Origin: Opisthorchis felineus
Lineage: Eukaryota; Platyhelminthes; Trematoda; Opisthorchiida; Opisthorchiidae
Length of the DNA stretch: 64,000 nt
Direction: 5' to 3'
Assembly: GCA_004794785.1 (NCBI GenBank)
Contig: SJOL01006420.1
Coordinates: forward strand, 215,382 to 279,381
Positions within the stretch are counted from its first letter, which is position 1; the number at the start of each line of letters is the position of its first letter. The notes beneath the pieces are model-generated. The model saw only the letters and a list, made by a program, of their open reading frames with translations. It did no database searches and was not told the origin of the DNA. Shown in pieces: positions 25,301 to 36,459 of the stretch. The position numbers and the translations under genes were made by a program.

Positions 25301-25915
25301 AGTGATCTGTACACTACGACTTCACTCCTTGCGAATGGGCCAGTAGATGCATGGTACCATTCAAGCCAATCAAGGAGACAAAGGTCGTTATCGATCGAAC
25401 AACAAAACGTTGGATCTCATAAGCTCCCTAAAGATGCCCCTCTCATTAGGTCGCTATTCCGAGTCTTACAGACTTGGTGATTTCAAGCTGTAACAGTAAA
25501 TAAACTGCTTCCTCATGATTCAAATCCAAAGACAGGAGCCCTTGGGAAGCACTTGCAAGAATGAAGCCGCTGGTCACTTGTTGTGAGTTGGGACTTACTT
25601 AGAGGCGAAGCGAACATTTCTATTTGACATAGGTAGTTTTGTGAAGATCATTCACGCTAAGGGAAAAACGATGCTGGAATATCTGATTCAGACAACTTGA
25701 AATCAAACCGCAAAAAAGGGGGCACAATCGACACTTTGTTGGTGATCAAGAGGTTAATCTATCAATAATTAACAAAAACGGGATGCTGCACCAGAAAATA
25801 TACTTTTATCGAGTAGCCAGTTTAAGCAATATTTGCGTATGACACGCACATTTGCTGTGTAAAAAAGAAAGAGGGCGAAATTTTCTGAGCGGTGTTTCTT
25901 TTAGTGCTTTTGACC

Positions 25916-26251
25916 TCAGTTGACTTGGAACAGCAAACAATTCCCAGTGGTTTGCGCTAATTTCGCCGCACAACTTGTAACCGTTGCTTCACTCCTACGA
26001 GTTAAAAAAAGCGTACCTTCTGTAGCTTTGTCTTCATAGGTGTAGACAGAAAAGGCCATATTACCCCTTCTCTTCTTCAGCAATCTGACAAAGTCTAAAT
26101 CTGAATACTCGCCGTTTGCGAAAGTAGAAATTGCACGCTTGGAAAATTTCGCCTTTACGCGAACATAAACGTCATCGTTGGGTGCGATCTTTCGGTTGTG
26201 AGAATAACACTCATAAGAATCCGATCTGATAGAATGTATCACGTGAGCCAA
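25916..26251 (-). CDS. Candidate terminal exon, unknown protein
   Basis: The minus strand shows a strong splice acceptor (CCTATCTTTCTTCGTTCCAG) immediately before 26251, followed by 111 open codons to a TGA at 25916. The peptide is rich in charged residues and looks structured, for example NDDVYVRVKAKFSKR and YSDLDFVRLLKKRR. A GTAATA donor after 26065 could end the exon earlier. No family is recognised. A second protein-like minus-strand frame at 26650-26865 could belong to the same gene. Confidence 0.35.
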   Translation of the reverse strand: MAHVIHSIRSDSYECYSHNRKIAPNDDVYVRVKAKFSKRAISTFANGEYSDLDFVRLLKKRRGNMAFSVYTYEDKATEGTLFLTRRSEATVTSCAAKLAQTTGNCLLFQVN

Positions 26252-26649
26252 CTGGAACGAAGAAAGATAGGCATTCGCGTAAGATATGAAAGCGGGGGGG
26301 GGGTATGGGCGCTCTCATTAGTTTTAGGTACATTTATTTTGAAGTTCTCTGGTGACCGCTGATGTCTGTGGGCGTTAAAAGTCACGAAAGCGTTAGCAAA
26401 TATATAAACATTAGTCTTGTTATTCAAGTCCTCTATATTGGAATTTCTACATCAGAAATGGCACGTCTCCATAGTGACCAGGTGAAAGCAACTCGGCGAT
26501 AAGTTTACTTGTGATGGATAATCCAAGGAACAAAAGCATTTCGATATGGATCATTCGCTCAGTTGCAGGTGAGCCTATCCTATGATGAAAAAACGAGACG
26601 CATTGTACAGTCGTTTTATACTTGACCATTGCTGTCGGAATCTGGTCCT

Positions 26650-26865
26650 TTAAATGTAGCCGTGGCTGGTGTGGAAGTGGATGTTCAAAAGAGTACGAGC
26701 TGAGTTGATGGTGGTGGATTTCATCATAACTAAAGATAGATTTTCATTCTGATGCGGTCGCATTCCGGTGCTTCCATCCAGTTTCAGTAGAACAGATCGT
26801 GTTCCAAAACTAATAATAGAATAATAGTTGTTTAGCCTCCGGTGCCTAGCTATCACACCACCCAA
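26650..26865 (-). CDS. Weak coding candidate, unknown
   Basis: A 71-codon minus-strand frame includes SFGTRSVLLKLDGSTG and INSARTLLNIHFHT and ends in a stop. It lies on the same strand as the candidate exon at 25916-26251. No clear splice acceptor or known motif is visible. Confidence 0.2.
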   Translation of the reverse strand: MGGVIARHRRLNNYYSIISFGTRSVLLKLDGSTGMRPHQNENLSLVMMKSTTINSARTLLNIHFHTSHGYI

Positions 26866-26894
26866 AGGAATTATGGGGCTGAGATACTGCCAGC

Positions 26895-27000
26895 TTGCTC
26901 AGTTCTAAAATAGAGCAGTCGAGGCGCAGAGGTCAGATTCGAACCACGGACCTTATGGTCAGTAAATTCGCTCCCAAACCACTGAGCCATCTTGTGTGGC
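26895..27000 (-). repeat. tRNA-like SINE head
   Basis: On the minus strand GATGGCTCAGTGG resembles a tRNA A box, and GTGGTTCGAATCTG a B box 35-40 bases later. The acceptor-stem arms do not pair, so this is a SINE-type derivative and not a functional tRNA gene. It resembles the heads of the repeats at 40.9 and 55.8 kb. Confidence 0.6.
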
Positions 27001-27260
27001 ACTGTGTGAGGCAGACACAAACATGGTGCACCTAGTGTCCACTGACGAAGATTTGAGGAAGAGTAAAACTGACACTGATGAGATAGAGCTGTGAACTATT
27101 TGTCCTCGATCGCAAATTTTAAGGATTTAATGTAATCAGTTGACTGAAAAGGCAGTAAGCTTAAAGAAAAAGCGGGTGATTAAACTGGACCAAACAATAG
27201 CCCCAAAGCGGTCCCTAAATCTCGGAAGACCGCAGCGAATTTCCTCCAGAATTCGAAGGT

Positions 27261-27734
27261 TTAAACAACATCCGCCATTGTAGAATCTTGTACCAACCAG
27301 GACTGCATCCAGGCAGTGTTTTTCTCACAGAACACGTTTTCTTTCAACAGCGAACCGAGAGGCCCACAAGTTATTACTTTGTGCGCGAATTTGTTTCTGA
27401 ATGGTGTTTGTATATCCACTTCAGTTCCGCATTTTACCCTACCATAGATAGATAGAGCTCCGGGCATGCGGTAACTCGGGCCACTTGAACCAGAATGAAT
27501 AGGGTTTGGTGATCGTTTGGGTAATTTTGCTCGGTCAAAGTACCTCTGAATACCTTGAGCAACAAATAAAGATCCAACTAGTTTTTGAAAAAAAAGATTG
27601 ATTACGGTCGAAGAACCAAACAAACTGCCGGAATATCGCTGCCTCTCGCCGCACCACAAAACCATACACGCTGTGGTAACATACTGCACAACGGTCTTCT
27701 CAGCCACTCGTGGACCAAGCTTAAAGTTATCCAA
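27261..27734 (-). CDS. Long unassigned open frame (157 codons)
   Basis: This is among the longest unbroken frames outside the retroelements. It includes GIQRYFDRAKLPKRSPNP, then YGRVKCGTEVDIQTPF and a TMADVV end. A T-rich tract before TTGG near 27590 could act as an acceptor, making the last ~110 codons a terminal exon. I see no known domain. An opposing plus frame (27585-27824) weakens the case. It could be part of an old LTR or BEL-type element or a host gene. Confidence 0.25.
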   Translation of the reverse strand: MDNFKLGPRVAEKTVVQYVTTACMVLWCGERQRYSGSLFGSSTVINLFFQKLVGSLFVAQGIQRYFDRAKLPKRSPNPIHSGSSGPSYRMPGALSIYGRVKCGTEVDIQTPFRNKFAHKVITCGPLGSLLKENVFCEKNTAWMQSWLVQDSTMADVV

Positions 27735-28759
27735 ACAGGACGACGTTCGTGTGTCCAGCGTCTTGTTGATCGTTTAGCCTGTGGCTTGAGCGTAACCGAG
27801 GTACAAATTCAGGCAACAGTCTAACCCCAAACCACTCGCTTCTGTGTTAGGTTGATTGTGATGTTCCTAAAAGACAGGTTGATAGAAGGAAATTGTTTTA
27901 GAAATATACCATTTAAACCAAAACTGGATGCTACAGAAGCCAGTGTTGTCGTCAGACACTGAAATTCCGTCAGCAGACCACAATCGTTCTCAAGGGCGAA
28001 GCTACGGGTCGTGTAACATTCGTTCGATGGTACAGAGCATCGAAATTAACAGAATATCACTCAGTCTATGGTGAATAGCCATGCATTATTCTGAATTTCA
28101 TACGCACTCATCCACTTGGCAGTTAATGATAAGGTGCAATGAGCTGGCGTCTTAAATTCGTTTTGTTGCGCCTTGTCAATATCAACATCTTTAGACGTAG
28201 TCCAGTTAAGGCAAGTCAAGAATGGTTTTATCCAACCTGATAGTGTAGTAAACTTTCATGGTCTATGAGTCGGGGGTTGGCATTTTCGGTTGACGAGCGA
28301 TCCTTGATTATTGTCTTTAATGGTATAAACCAGTCGAACAAAGATGAGGTTGTCTGTAGCCCAGGAGGGCTCAGGTTTATGTTGGTTCTGTGTAAACGGA
28401 ACTCCAGCCTGCGACTCTCAATTGCCGGGCGAGAGCTACCCCTGACGCTGTCCCACGTTACACGTGTGCACTTGAATTCACACTACCTTGCCACGACTCT
28501 GTTGAAAGGACCAACAGCTGAAGGCGTTCAGTGCCTTTGGTGAGCATCTCATGTGATTTCCACACTGAGCCGGACGCCGATACCTTCTAGATACTCAAGG
28601 GACAGGAGCGACGGGAGTTTGGAAAATCCTGAATGTGAGCCCGAGTTTAAATCACGGAACATTTGTCCGGTGAGCAAACAAGAAGTTGCGGACTCGAAAT
28701 TCCGTCGAAGAAATCATTTTTTTGTTAACGCTGTGTGAGCTCTGGTCCATATTCAGGAT

Positions 28760-30280
28760 TTTCCACTCCCCTTGCTTCTCTAGATCAACCTAAATCTCAA
28801 AAATTTGGTAGGTGAATCTGAATGTTTTTCCTTGAGAAGTAAGCCACCAATTTGTAGAAGGTAGTATGTTTATTCACTAAAACACAACCCGTGCTACGAA
28901 AATTGATTCCCTTAATGCAGTTACAAACTACTCCATATAATTTGAACGAATTCGAGGGACAAAAGACAATTTTAATGAAAGAGGATGTGAGTTCACACAC
29001 GCACACATACAGAAGGGCACTGACGCACCAAGTAGACTATAGTGGGTGAAGTTTTTGAGTTTATTGCATTATCAAAACAAAAGTAAGGCCTAAAATTGCC
29101 TTGAAAACCTGATCGTTCTAAAAGACATTCTACGATGTTTATGTCAGAGTTTTTAGAAGTATGGTGTCGGTTGAGATCATAAAAGCCTTAGCTGTGAACG
29201 TTGTAACAACCTCCAAGTAATTCACGGCCGTCAGTGAATGTGGAAGTCAGCAGCCTGCTGGCTCCTATTTAATCTAATGGCATCTGAGGTTGAATTTTAA
29301 AAGGCATACTACTTATAAAACCATCTTGGCAAGGTTGAAAACCTGGCAAAAAGTGAAAATCCGCATGCCGTACGAAGTCGCACGGTTTCAGTTATCCACA
29401 GGGGGCAGCCTGACGAAAATGTGAGTGTATATGAACGTAACTGATTTGCAAACACGAATAAGCTAAACCGACAATTCAAAACAAGCCTTACTTCACACAT
29501 TCACTCACCACATCGCACTCCCTCAGTGTAGACCATTTATCCGGCCCGAAGTCATTAACCAGAATATCCACTTGTAATCCTGAAAGAGAATCGTAACTCA
29601 TTTTAAAATTTTAAGATATTATCCTCGTTAGTTAACCCAACGTCCGAGATTCGGTCATTCGGAGAACTGAGATTCAGAAAAAACGATTTGCGAATGTGCA
29701 TCTTATAATGATAAACCACTTTACGTCACTCCCACCAATCTCTGCTCCCATCTCTGAGAAGAAGTTATGGAATCATTTGGTCTAACGCAGGTGAGCTAAA
29801 TTCCCATTTCCCGATTGTCGTTCACCCGAGGCGGACGTGTTCAACTTCTGCTGGGTGGCAACGGTAAATTGGTGATAGCTGTTGCCTCGGTATGTTTTTT
29901 TGAGCACAACTGGTCCAGATACTGGTAAAAATAAACCGGTAAAAACGTTCATGCCTGTCAAACTGTCGAACGTTTCAGCATTCACGTTACCGAATCTGTT
30001 TAAACCGATATAACGTTGGAAAATAGTGCAGCCGGACGTCTCAGTCGCTGGAGCTTGACTTTTCCAGATACACTATGCCAGTCCTGTGTGAAACGTTTGC
30101 TAAGAACATCTAAGGAATTCAAACGATCTATCTAATAACTTTTAAGCAACAAAATTGCGCAAATGTTTTCACAAAGGTTGAGAAATTTTCATCGGCACAC
30201 CGACCACTAAACAAAATGCATTCTCAAGTTTTCTAATCAGACTTAATCCGCCGATCAACCGAAGAGTTTAGCTAGATCCA
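28760..30280. other. No recognised gene or element
   Basis: Only 60-70-codon minus-strand frames are present, without motifs. The stretch is AT-rich with no tRNA-like or RT-like sequence. Confidence 0.45.
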
Positions 30281-30289
30281 ACTTAATCA

Positions 30290-30715
30290 CCACTACATAC
30301 AGAGGACCAACATCCCATCCGGGAAACTCGTGCTCTATCGGCTGTCGACTATCGACCATCGGAATAACAAACCAAGAAACAAGAAACGCCTTGGAGTCAC
30401 ATGAACAAAGGTCACAGGGTAGACCTCAGAGAACTCAATGAGAGAGGTCATTCCAACACCGACCGCAGGACGAGAAAAGGGAGGCCATGCTCAAGGGTCA
30501 CGTGGGCATCGAAAGATCGGGGCACAGGACAACAGACCGACTAATAGAACCGCGCAACCGAATAGCCAATCGACTAGCAGCACGTATATTAGCACGCACA
30601 CAGCACTACTCAGCGCACCACCTCTGGACTATCGCTGCACTCTACTTCCGAACAGCGCACTGATGATTTCACCTTGTTTGGGGATGAAACTTTCACAATA
30701 AAATTGCCCAGCTTT
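30290..30715 (+). mobile_element. 3' end of a Penelope-like element
   Basis: An A/C/G-rich, T-poor stretch like the sense strand of the 17.7-18.6 kb Penelope 3'-UTR ends in a conserved block: CTGATGA, 19 bases, GAAAC, then TGCCCAGCTTTGCGAACAAA. The same block order occurs at 46374-46445 and, inverted, at 33440-33530. No coding region of the element is visible upstream, so this is a 5'-truncated copy. Confidence 0.6.
30660..30690 (+). ncRNA. Hammerhead-like core in a Penelope 3' end
   Basis: CTGATGA (30660-30666), a 19-base segment with partial TC-CC/GG-GA pairing around a TTGTT loop, and GAAAC (30686-30690) match the hammerhead core order. The copy at 46374 has identical spacing and a compatible stem, which suggests an ancestral TCTCC/GGAGA stem II. 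Stems I and III were not resolved. Confidence 0.45.
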
Positions 30716-30829
30716 GCGAACAAACCAAAAGCCCTTTACGCTACCTGAGCTGTCAACAGTAGCAAATGGCCTTTTCTGGGACGAGATTTAACAACTGATG
30801 TTCCCTGAGAGACAGCACTGTTGTGTTCT

Positions 30830-31200
30830 TCGAATTATACACTCATCTGCATACCAATTTGGTTTCGATAGGAGACTCACCTGGAACTCACTTGAGTCTT
30901 TGACGATGTTCTTCTTCAACTGAATGTGCTGCTTCATCTTTCAGTTGGTAAGATATTCGAGATATCGCAATAAACTGTACAAGCGTAATACACCATAAAC
31001 GAAAGATTAAGGTGAGATTCAGTTGAGTCTACCGTGCAGATCAAATTCGCGTGCAAACGAGTGTATCTGTCGAATTGCATACAATTTCGGTGGAAGCAGA
31101 ACAGAAGGTTGAGGAAAAGTCGGGGACTGCGCCTATCTGATGACTCCCAAGAAGAGCACAACCGATTGTGGGCAGACTTATGAGTAGTTTATTACGTCCA
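30830..31200 (+). mobile_element. Foldback element, copy 4 (right arm complete)
   Basis: The left arm starts inside the unit (ACCAATTTGGTTTCGAT, then GACTCACCTGGAA, TTCAACTGAATGTGCTGC). The centre (TCAGTTGGTAAGATATTCG) is followed by the inverted right arm: AGATTCAGTTGAGT, AACAGAAGG, AAGTCGGGGACTGCGCCTAT, CTGATGA, CCGATTGTGGGC, and the border TTATGAGTAGTTTATTA. This copy best shows that the two ends of the family are reverse complements over more than 200 bases. Confidence 0.75.
31137..31163 (+). ncRNA. Hammerhead-like core in foldback copy 4
   Basis: CTGATGA (31137-31143) is followed by a 14-base CTCCCAAGAAGAGC segment and ACAACCG in place of GAAACCG. The spacing equals that of copy 1 at 7747-7772, but on the opposite strand, as expected for inverted arms. 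The altered second core would probably inactivate it. Confidence 0.4.
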
Positions 31201-31730
31201 TACTGTTGTGGTCTGTTCATACGGTAGCCCGATTTGCATCGCCTAATCTAGGGTTACTTGGCATGGTCTTGTGGTAGAGGATGGGTGAAAGCCTCAGAAG
31301 TAACAACCCAAATGACATACGTGACCATATAAATGCACTTTGTTTTACTAGCGTATATATTGTTGTGGCTCCTATTCCATGCACGATAATTCAGCTTACT
31401 TTAGTGTAAACCTACACGTCTCTGTTTGTTCACCAGCAGACCGCAGTCCAATTTTTCTCAAAAAGTTAGTGTGACATTCATCAGAATCGTTGCCCGGTTC
31501 TTAATAGCAAGGTCTAGATAAATGTATGAGTATTCCACAACTTTTGATGACCTTGAGGCTATCGATCCACCACGGGTTTGGTCGGTAACCTATCGAATGA
31601 CTTTCACTCATTAGCCAGATGTGCGTTTTCTCCTTTAATCAGCCCCATGCTGTAAACATGAACTGTCAACGGGTTTCCCGTACCTTACACAAGAAATCAG
31701 TGTTCAGCTTGGAAGTATAGCATACAAAAG

Positions 31731-32183
31731 ATGGAACTTTGTAGATTCCCAGCTTCTTCGGTATCTTTGTTGGGTTATGATAGAATTTTTTTCGATTTGA
31801 TTGGTTATCTACTTTGTATGTTAACTGGCTCACTTGGGATATCTGGTGCGTTGTGGTATGGAGGAAATTCGTTGTGTCTGGTCATTCCGCTTTGTAACTC
31901 GTGTTTTATTGGATGTACCTGTTGCCTTGTGCCTGCCCAATCGGCTTTCTCAATGATTGCTGCAACGTTTTCTTTTGATACCACAGCGATTTATTCACTG
32001 GTTTTCCCCTTCCGTTCTTTCACTAATTCCTCTCACGGCTTGTCGTACTGTCTCATAATCACGACAATTTGTATCATATGTTTCTTCATACAGTTTTGGT
32101 CAAGGAACTCTCAGGGGTGCTGGAACCATGGAGGCACTACTCAGTGGTCTTTGGCGGTTATATTGATTGCCCTTGGCAGTTAG
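31731..32183 (+). CDS. Candidate small multi-span membrane protein
   Basis: A 150-codon ATG-initiated frame is unbroken in an otherwise stop-rich area. It is strongly hydrophobic, with up to four segments that could span a membrane: around residues 12-45 (FFDLIGYLLCMLTGSLG), 47-80 (CLVIPLCNSCFIGCTCCLV), 102-122 (SYCLIITTICIICFFIQF) and 140-150. It is rich in Cys. The layout vaguely recalls small four-span families, but no signature is seen. T-rich DNA encodes hydrophobic residues by chance, so this may be spurious. The start AAAAGATGG has a purine at -3. No polyadenylation signal was assigned. Confidence 0.3.
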   Translation: MELCRFPASSVSLLGYDRIFFDLIGYLLCMLTGSLGISGALWYGGNSLCLVIPLCNSCFIGCTCCLVPAQSAFSMIAATFSFDTTAIYSLVFPFRSFTNSSHGLSYCLIITTICIICFFIQFWSRNSQGCWNHGGTTQWSLAVILIALGS

Positions 32184-33030
32184 CTCAGTAGGAAGCCGAA
32201 AATTTATTGCAAAATGTACTGCTAACCTACAGTAATCTAACAGGAGAATTTTCTAAGATGAAGACGAGCCTTCAGAAGATCCGACAGCTGCAGTGTCGAC
32301 CAAAAATAACCAGGAATGGGGCATACCGGAGGTCACCCACCACAAGGAAAGATCTGTCAGTACATGTGTTGAGATGGTACAGCATCATCAGAGATCATGA
32401 ACCATGAACTTGAAGCATTCAGTTCTATCAAAAATCATGCAGTTATTCTTATCGTCCAACGTTTATTGTGAGAACTGCCTGTAATTTGTAGGTGGACTGG
32501 TCAAACCGGGTATAAAACTCACTTAGACTCTCCGGATCTTCTGAAGGAATAAATTCATTGTGATTCATTTAAATTTTTTACGAAATACACAAACATTTAC
32601 TAATGAATTATTCATAGGTGCGATTTCCACACCGCAATCTTTCCTGACCGAAGTGGGTACACTTCAAATCTAGCGAAGTTTTGGTTCGGATTTTTAGGGA
32701 TCAAGCTTGGTGGATCGGACATGTGCTGTTCAGTGTGGCATATAGCATGGACACAAACATTCCTGGAGGTGTAAAAAAAGCGATTGTTTATCTACCCCAA
32801 CTGACTTTTCGTAAAAGCTCAGCATTCTAAACTTATCAACTACCCTCCAGACAGTCGTAATTAACGGTGTTCGTTAGACAGAATACAATCAACTGTTCTC
32901 ATTCTGATTTGTAGTGTGAGAAGTTTTGGGAATACGCGATTGAGATTTCGCCCTGTGAGTGAAGTCAGTCTACACTGAATAGCCGGGAAACATTACACAG
33001 TTGCTAATCCTTGAAGGGAATCACCAACAG

Positions 33031-33192
33031 TGCGCATCTCACGAAACTCCAGTGGGGACGTGAGAATCCGCGATTTCCCGGTTAGTGGTTTGAACACTTT
33101 ACCACCAGGTTACGAGCGGCTGCTCAGCAGTATGGTTGACTCGTACTTAGAATATAGCGCCATTTATTTTTCAATCAAAGAATCCACATCAG
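33031..33192 (+). CDS. Weak candidate exon (upstream of 33278-33335)
   Basis: The open frame after CACCAACAG reads through NTLPPGYERLLSSMVDSYLE and YSAIYFSIKESTS to a GTGATT donor. The acceptor lacks a good pyrimidine tract and the donor is weak. It is included because it can be joined in frame to the next exon candidate. Confidence 0.25.
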
Positions 33193-33277
33193 GTGATTAC
33201 GTGCTAGCTGGATCCTCGAGTGACAAATTTCCAGATAGAAGGTTAATTCACTGTGTGCATTTATTCTTCTTCCGCAG

Positions 33278-33335
33278 CAAGTGGTTTTACTGTGCTACAG
33301 ATGAACATCCACCTATCCCTCGATCAATTTTCCAG
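33278..33335 (+). CDS. Candidate short internal exon, unknown protein
   Basis: A strong acceptor (TTTATTCTTCTTCCGCAG) and a GTACTT donor bracket 58 bases. Joined to 33031-33192 the frame continues as SGFTVLQMNIHLSLDQFS. The product is unrecognised. The alternative unspliced frame is also open, so the exon structure is tentative. Confidence 0.3.
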
Positions 33336-33439
33336 GTACTTTTGATAAGTCACTAACTTTCCAGTGATCGCCAAGCCTTGAAGGCCTTATCTTCCTACTC
33401 TCAATTTGGCTAAGTTGCGGGTTATAAATAGCTCCAGTA

Positions 33440-33830
33440 CACTGCTTGGTTGTTGGTTTGTTTGCCGAGCTTGGCAGTTGGATTGCAAACGCTTCATTGC
33501 CAATCGGGGTTGCATCGACACTGCTGGGTTGAGTGAGGTTGTCCTTCTCTGCTTATGCTCATATAGTTCATAAACAGTATCTAATATCTTTAAATTGATT
33601 GGTTGCCCCCGAGATGACTGGTCAGCTTGGCATCTGAGTTACGTTGTCATCACAGTTCCTTGTATCCGGTTGGTTCATTGGGCGCCTTGACTCTGACAGT
33701 TCAGCTCCTCCTTTGTGACTGGGCAATTTTCTTCTTGCTTTTTGCTCTGTTTGATTGACTGCTTGAATAACCTGTTCAATTGGATAACCTGAATTTGTTC
33801 GCGCATATCCCAAATCTGAGAGAACCGTTT
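33440..33830 (-). mobile_element. 3' end of a Penelope-like element (inverted)
   Basis: Read on the minus strand, GAAGCGTTTGCAATCC, then AACTGCCAAGCTCGGCAAAC and AAACCAAC form the terminal block shared with the copies at 17.69, 30.66 and 46.37 kb. Upstream of it, GATGCAACCCCGATTGG stands where the hammerhead-like stem is expected, eroded. The rest is a T-poor UTR without RT motifs. Confidence 0.55.
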
Positions 33831-33954
33831 AGGCTGGGATAGTGGATGCGAATTAAGCTCAAAACCGTTTCATAAAGGAGGATTTTGGTACGCGATCTAT
33901 GCACATGCTCTGAACTCTTTGCGATCATTATTCGTTTCAATATGAATATGGTAT

Positions 33955-34000
33955 GTAGACGTTTAGGTAGATTAGACGCGGTCCGTCACTTTGACAGAAA
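33955..34000 (+). mobile_element. Foldback element scrap
   Basis: AGATTAGACGCGGTCCGTCA followed by CTTT matches the AGATAGGCGCAGTCCCCGACTTTT block of the foldback left arm. Neighbouring blocks are not recognisable. Confidence 0.35.
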
Positions 34001-35311
34001 TTTCTGCACTCTTTTGTGTTGTCCTACGCTCTAAGTGGAATTCGCTACCTATCCGGACTTGTTCTGCAGGTTTACAGTTTGATAATAAATATCATTATGG
34101 AATAATAATTATGGTAGGAAAAAATGAGCGTGTCTACCATTTTCATCTTAGGCGGATTAACATCGACTGCAGGCGTATACTACAAACTATGGAGATGAGA
34201 AATATCCGAAAATGTGAGCGGAAAACTCATGGTAGCATCAAAAAGAGAATGAACGAGAGGCTGTTGGAGACAAAACCAGATGGTAAAGAAACCAGGTCAG
34301 TTTTTTCTCCAGGCCTTGTCGATTTATTTTTTGGTGGTCTGTGTAGCGTCAGAAAGCTAGTGTGAAATTGGATTCTTTAAATTCAATTCAAGTTTCCTAA
34401 GGGTATATCATCTTAACCAGAAAGTTAATTAGTCATTCTATCGGTATTCCTTGCGACAGTGTAAATGTGGAAGGCGCTATGCCTGTTATTAAGACCTAAA
34501 TCCGTCAATCTCTTACTCTTTACTGTTGTTCGGGCAACATGCAGTGGGTTTGGTCACCGTACTCACTGTGTGAGAAAGTTGGCCGATAAAATTGATTTCT
34601 TCAAAATATTACACCTGGACTTATCCGCATGGTTTTTTGGACCCTGTCAACGGGATTCTCATGAATTTGGGCTCTACAAATCCAGTATTCTGCTGTCCTG
34701 CTTTCCGCAGTATGTTGTAACAGCTGCATGATCATTTTGCACTGTAAACAATCTGAGGGTTGTTCGTTTGCTTCATATTCGACAAGTAGGAACCCAAAGG
34801 CATGCGTACTCCACCAGGTTGACATCAAAGAGTAGAGGTTTCTTACTATCCGTACGGATAAATATGCATTTGTATTTAGTGAACTTCTTCAATCAACCCG
34901 CAGCGAGGTAGTATGTATATTAGTTATACGTTAAGGCTCCTTGAGGTGGTTTACCCACATTTTGAGGGCGGACAGTCGTGTACAGCGCCCACTGTATGCC
35001 TGAATAAAGACGCAGGAAGCACAGAACGATATATAATCCTAATAGGTTGTTCTAAACGCACAGCCTTAAGAGCTTTACACTACACAAGAATGGTCACAAA
35101 TTGTGTGAAATAGCACCGCTGATTAATCCAGTCCTCTTCTAAGAATTTGAGAAAAGTCTAGTATCATTGCGCTGACTTGTGATTCTATCGATGAATTTTT
35201 TGGAGGTCTCGGAATGGTATTTCAAAATAAAAATGAATCGATATTGGTTTGAGCCTGTGACACCAGTGAACAGCTTCTACACGGAAAAGACGAAAAAGCT
35301 TTGGCACTCAC

Positions 35312-35477
35312 GTTGATCCGGAAATACTGGCAGCTGGAAATTCGACCCACAGCCATCTGCGATAGTTATCGAATCAATAACTCCCTGAATCCTAAGCTTC
35401 CACTCTTCAGGAAACGCCATTTCTGATGTTGGAAGTATTGTCAAGAATGATGCGCGAAAGTGGACCATCTTCCAACT
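35312..35477 (-). CDS. Candidate internal exon, unknown protein
   Basis: On the minus strand an acceptor (GCTTTCCTCACTCACGAG) precedes 35477 and a consensus GTGAGT donor follows 35312. The 166-base exon reads FRASFLTILPTSEMAFPEEW, then KLRIQGVIDSITIADGCG and FQLPVFPDQR. The composition is protein-like with no stop. I do not recognise the family and found no adjoining exon with confidence. Confidence 0.35.
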
Positions 35478-35689
35478 CTCGTGAGTGAGGAAAGCTTGAA
35501 AAGCTGTGCTGGCATGTCGGCCCTTACCAGCCAGTGTTGAAGTCAGCTTGAGTGAAATTAATGTAAGCGAACAGCTTTTGGTTATCAAGATACAACTCTC
35601 CCTACAAGGTCAGATAAAGAGAACGAGTGGTTTGCAGAATTTTTTTAAACTTAAAGAGGCTTGATGAGCTGTTGTATGAAATTGTTTTG

Positions 35690-35900
35690 CCTCTCGTGAG
35701 CCTGGGCAACATCCCCGAAAATTGCAATAAGAAACTGCTTTGAAGTCTGGCTAGTAGTGGGCTTTTTGCAACCCGACGTTTCAGCCACCATGTGTGAACT
35801 TCGTCAGGAACAAAATGATCATAAAGTGCGCCCAGCAGAGTCCTCTTCACTCAGCCATGTAGTTGACCAATGAGCAGCCTGTCAATGTCTTAGTAACAAA
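35690..35900 (-). repeat. Hammerhead-bearing repeat, unassigned family
   Basis: The segment contains a complete-looking hammerhead motif (listed next) in a non-coding context. I take it to be part of a dispersed retroelement 3' end, possibly Penelope-related, but no second copy is evident in this window, so limits are approximate. Confidence 0.45.
35763..35815 (-). ncRNA. Hammerhead ribozyme-like motif (most complete in the window)
   Basis: On the minus strand TTTTG and TTC are followed by CTGACGA (35807-35801), an 18-base segment that can pair AGT-CAC with GTG-GCT, and GAAACGTC (35782-35775), followed by GGG, TTG and CAAAA. TTC/GGG can pair with wobbles, and TTTTG/CAAAA pair beyond a TTG bulge, giving a stem I with an internal bulge. 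GTC after GAAAC gives the usual cleavage triplet and a minimal stem III, as described for ribozymes in Penelope-like elements. One core position differs from CTGATGA (T to C), which may lower activity. Confidence 0.6.
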
Positions 35901-36459
35901 GGTTAAAAACCACTACCAGTCAACCCAGATAAGTTTCCTCTCAGCTGAGCTCTTCAGGCGAAAGCCTTTTCTGGTTTGTCCTGATTTGTTTTTTTGGCAT
36001 CTATCTGATATTTGAGCACCACAGCTTTCTACCGCGGATGAAAGATTTACATTGATATTTTGCTCTAGGCGATGGTATCTGAGTAAACTGAAAGCTCTTA
36101 GGGGACTTGTTCTCCACTTTATCGCCAGACGTCTGATTTTATTCATTACCGGATTATGTGTTTGTGTAGGTTCACACTCCTGGTGTATGTGTACAGAAAT
36201 CCACAAAATCGACCGTATTACGAGGACCTACCGTTTCGGACAAGAGTGTATGCATATCCTAGCGTACGAAAACGATTTTTCATGCCTTAACCACTGTGCA
36301 TATGGCTAGGCCAGCTGAAGAACGTTTATTTGGTTTACTTACTCTCTTTTCCATAATGTCCGTGGAGCATGTGAGCTATGAGTTCTAAAATATGATGTCA
36401 CGTGTCAAATGACATAATCCTATTCCGAAAGCTAAAGTTTTGATAATTCTAAATTCAAG

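Noticed and set aside
26895..27000. Functional tRNA gene
   Set aside because: A- and B-box-like sequences are present, but acceptor and other arms do not pair; it fits a SINE head. The same applies to the 39.2, 42.4, 44.0, 50.0 and 55.8 kb candidates.
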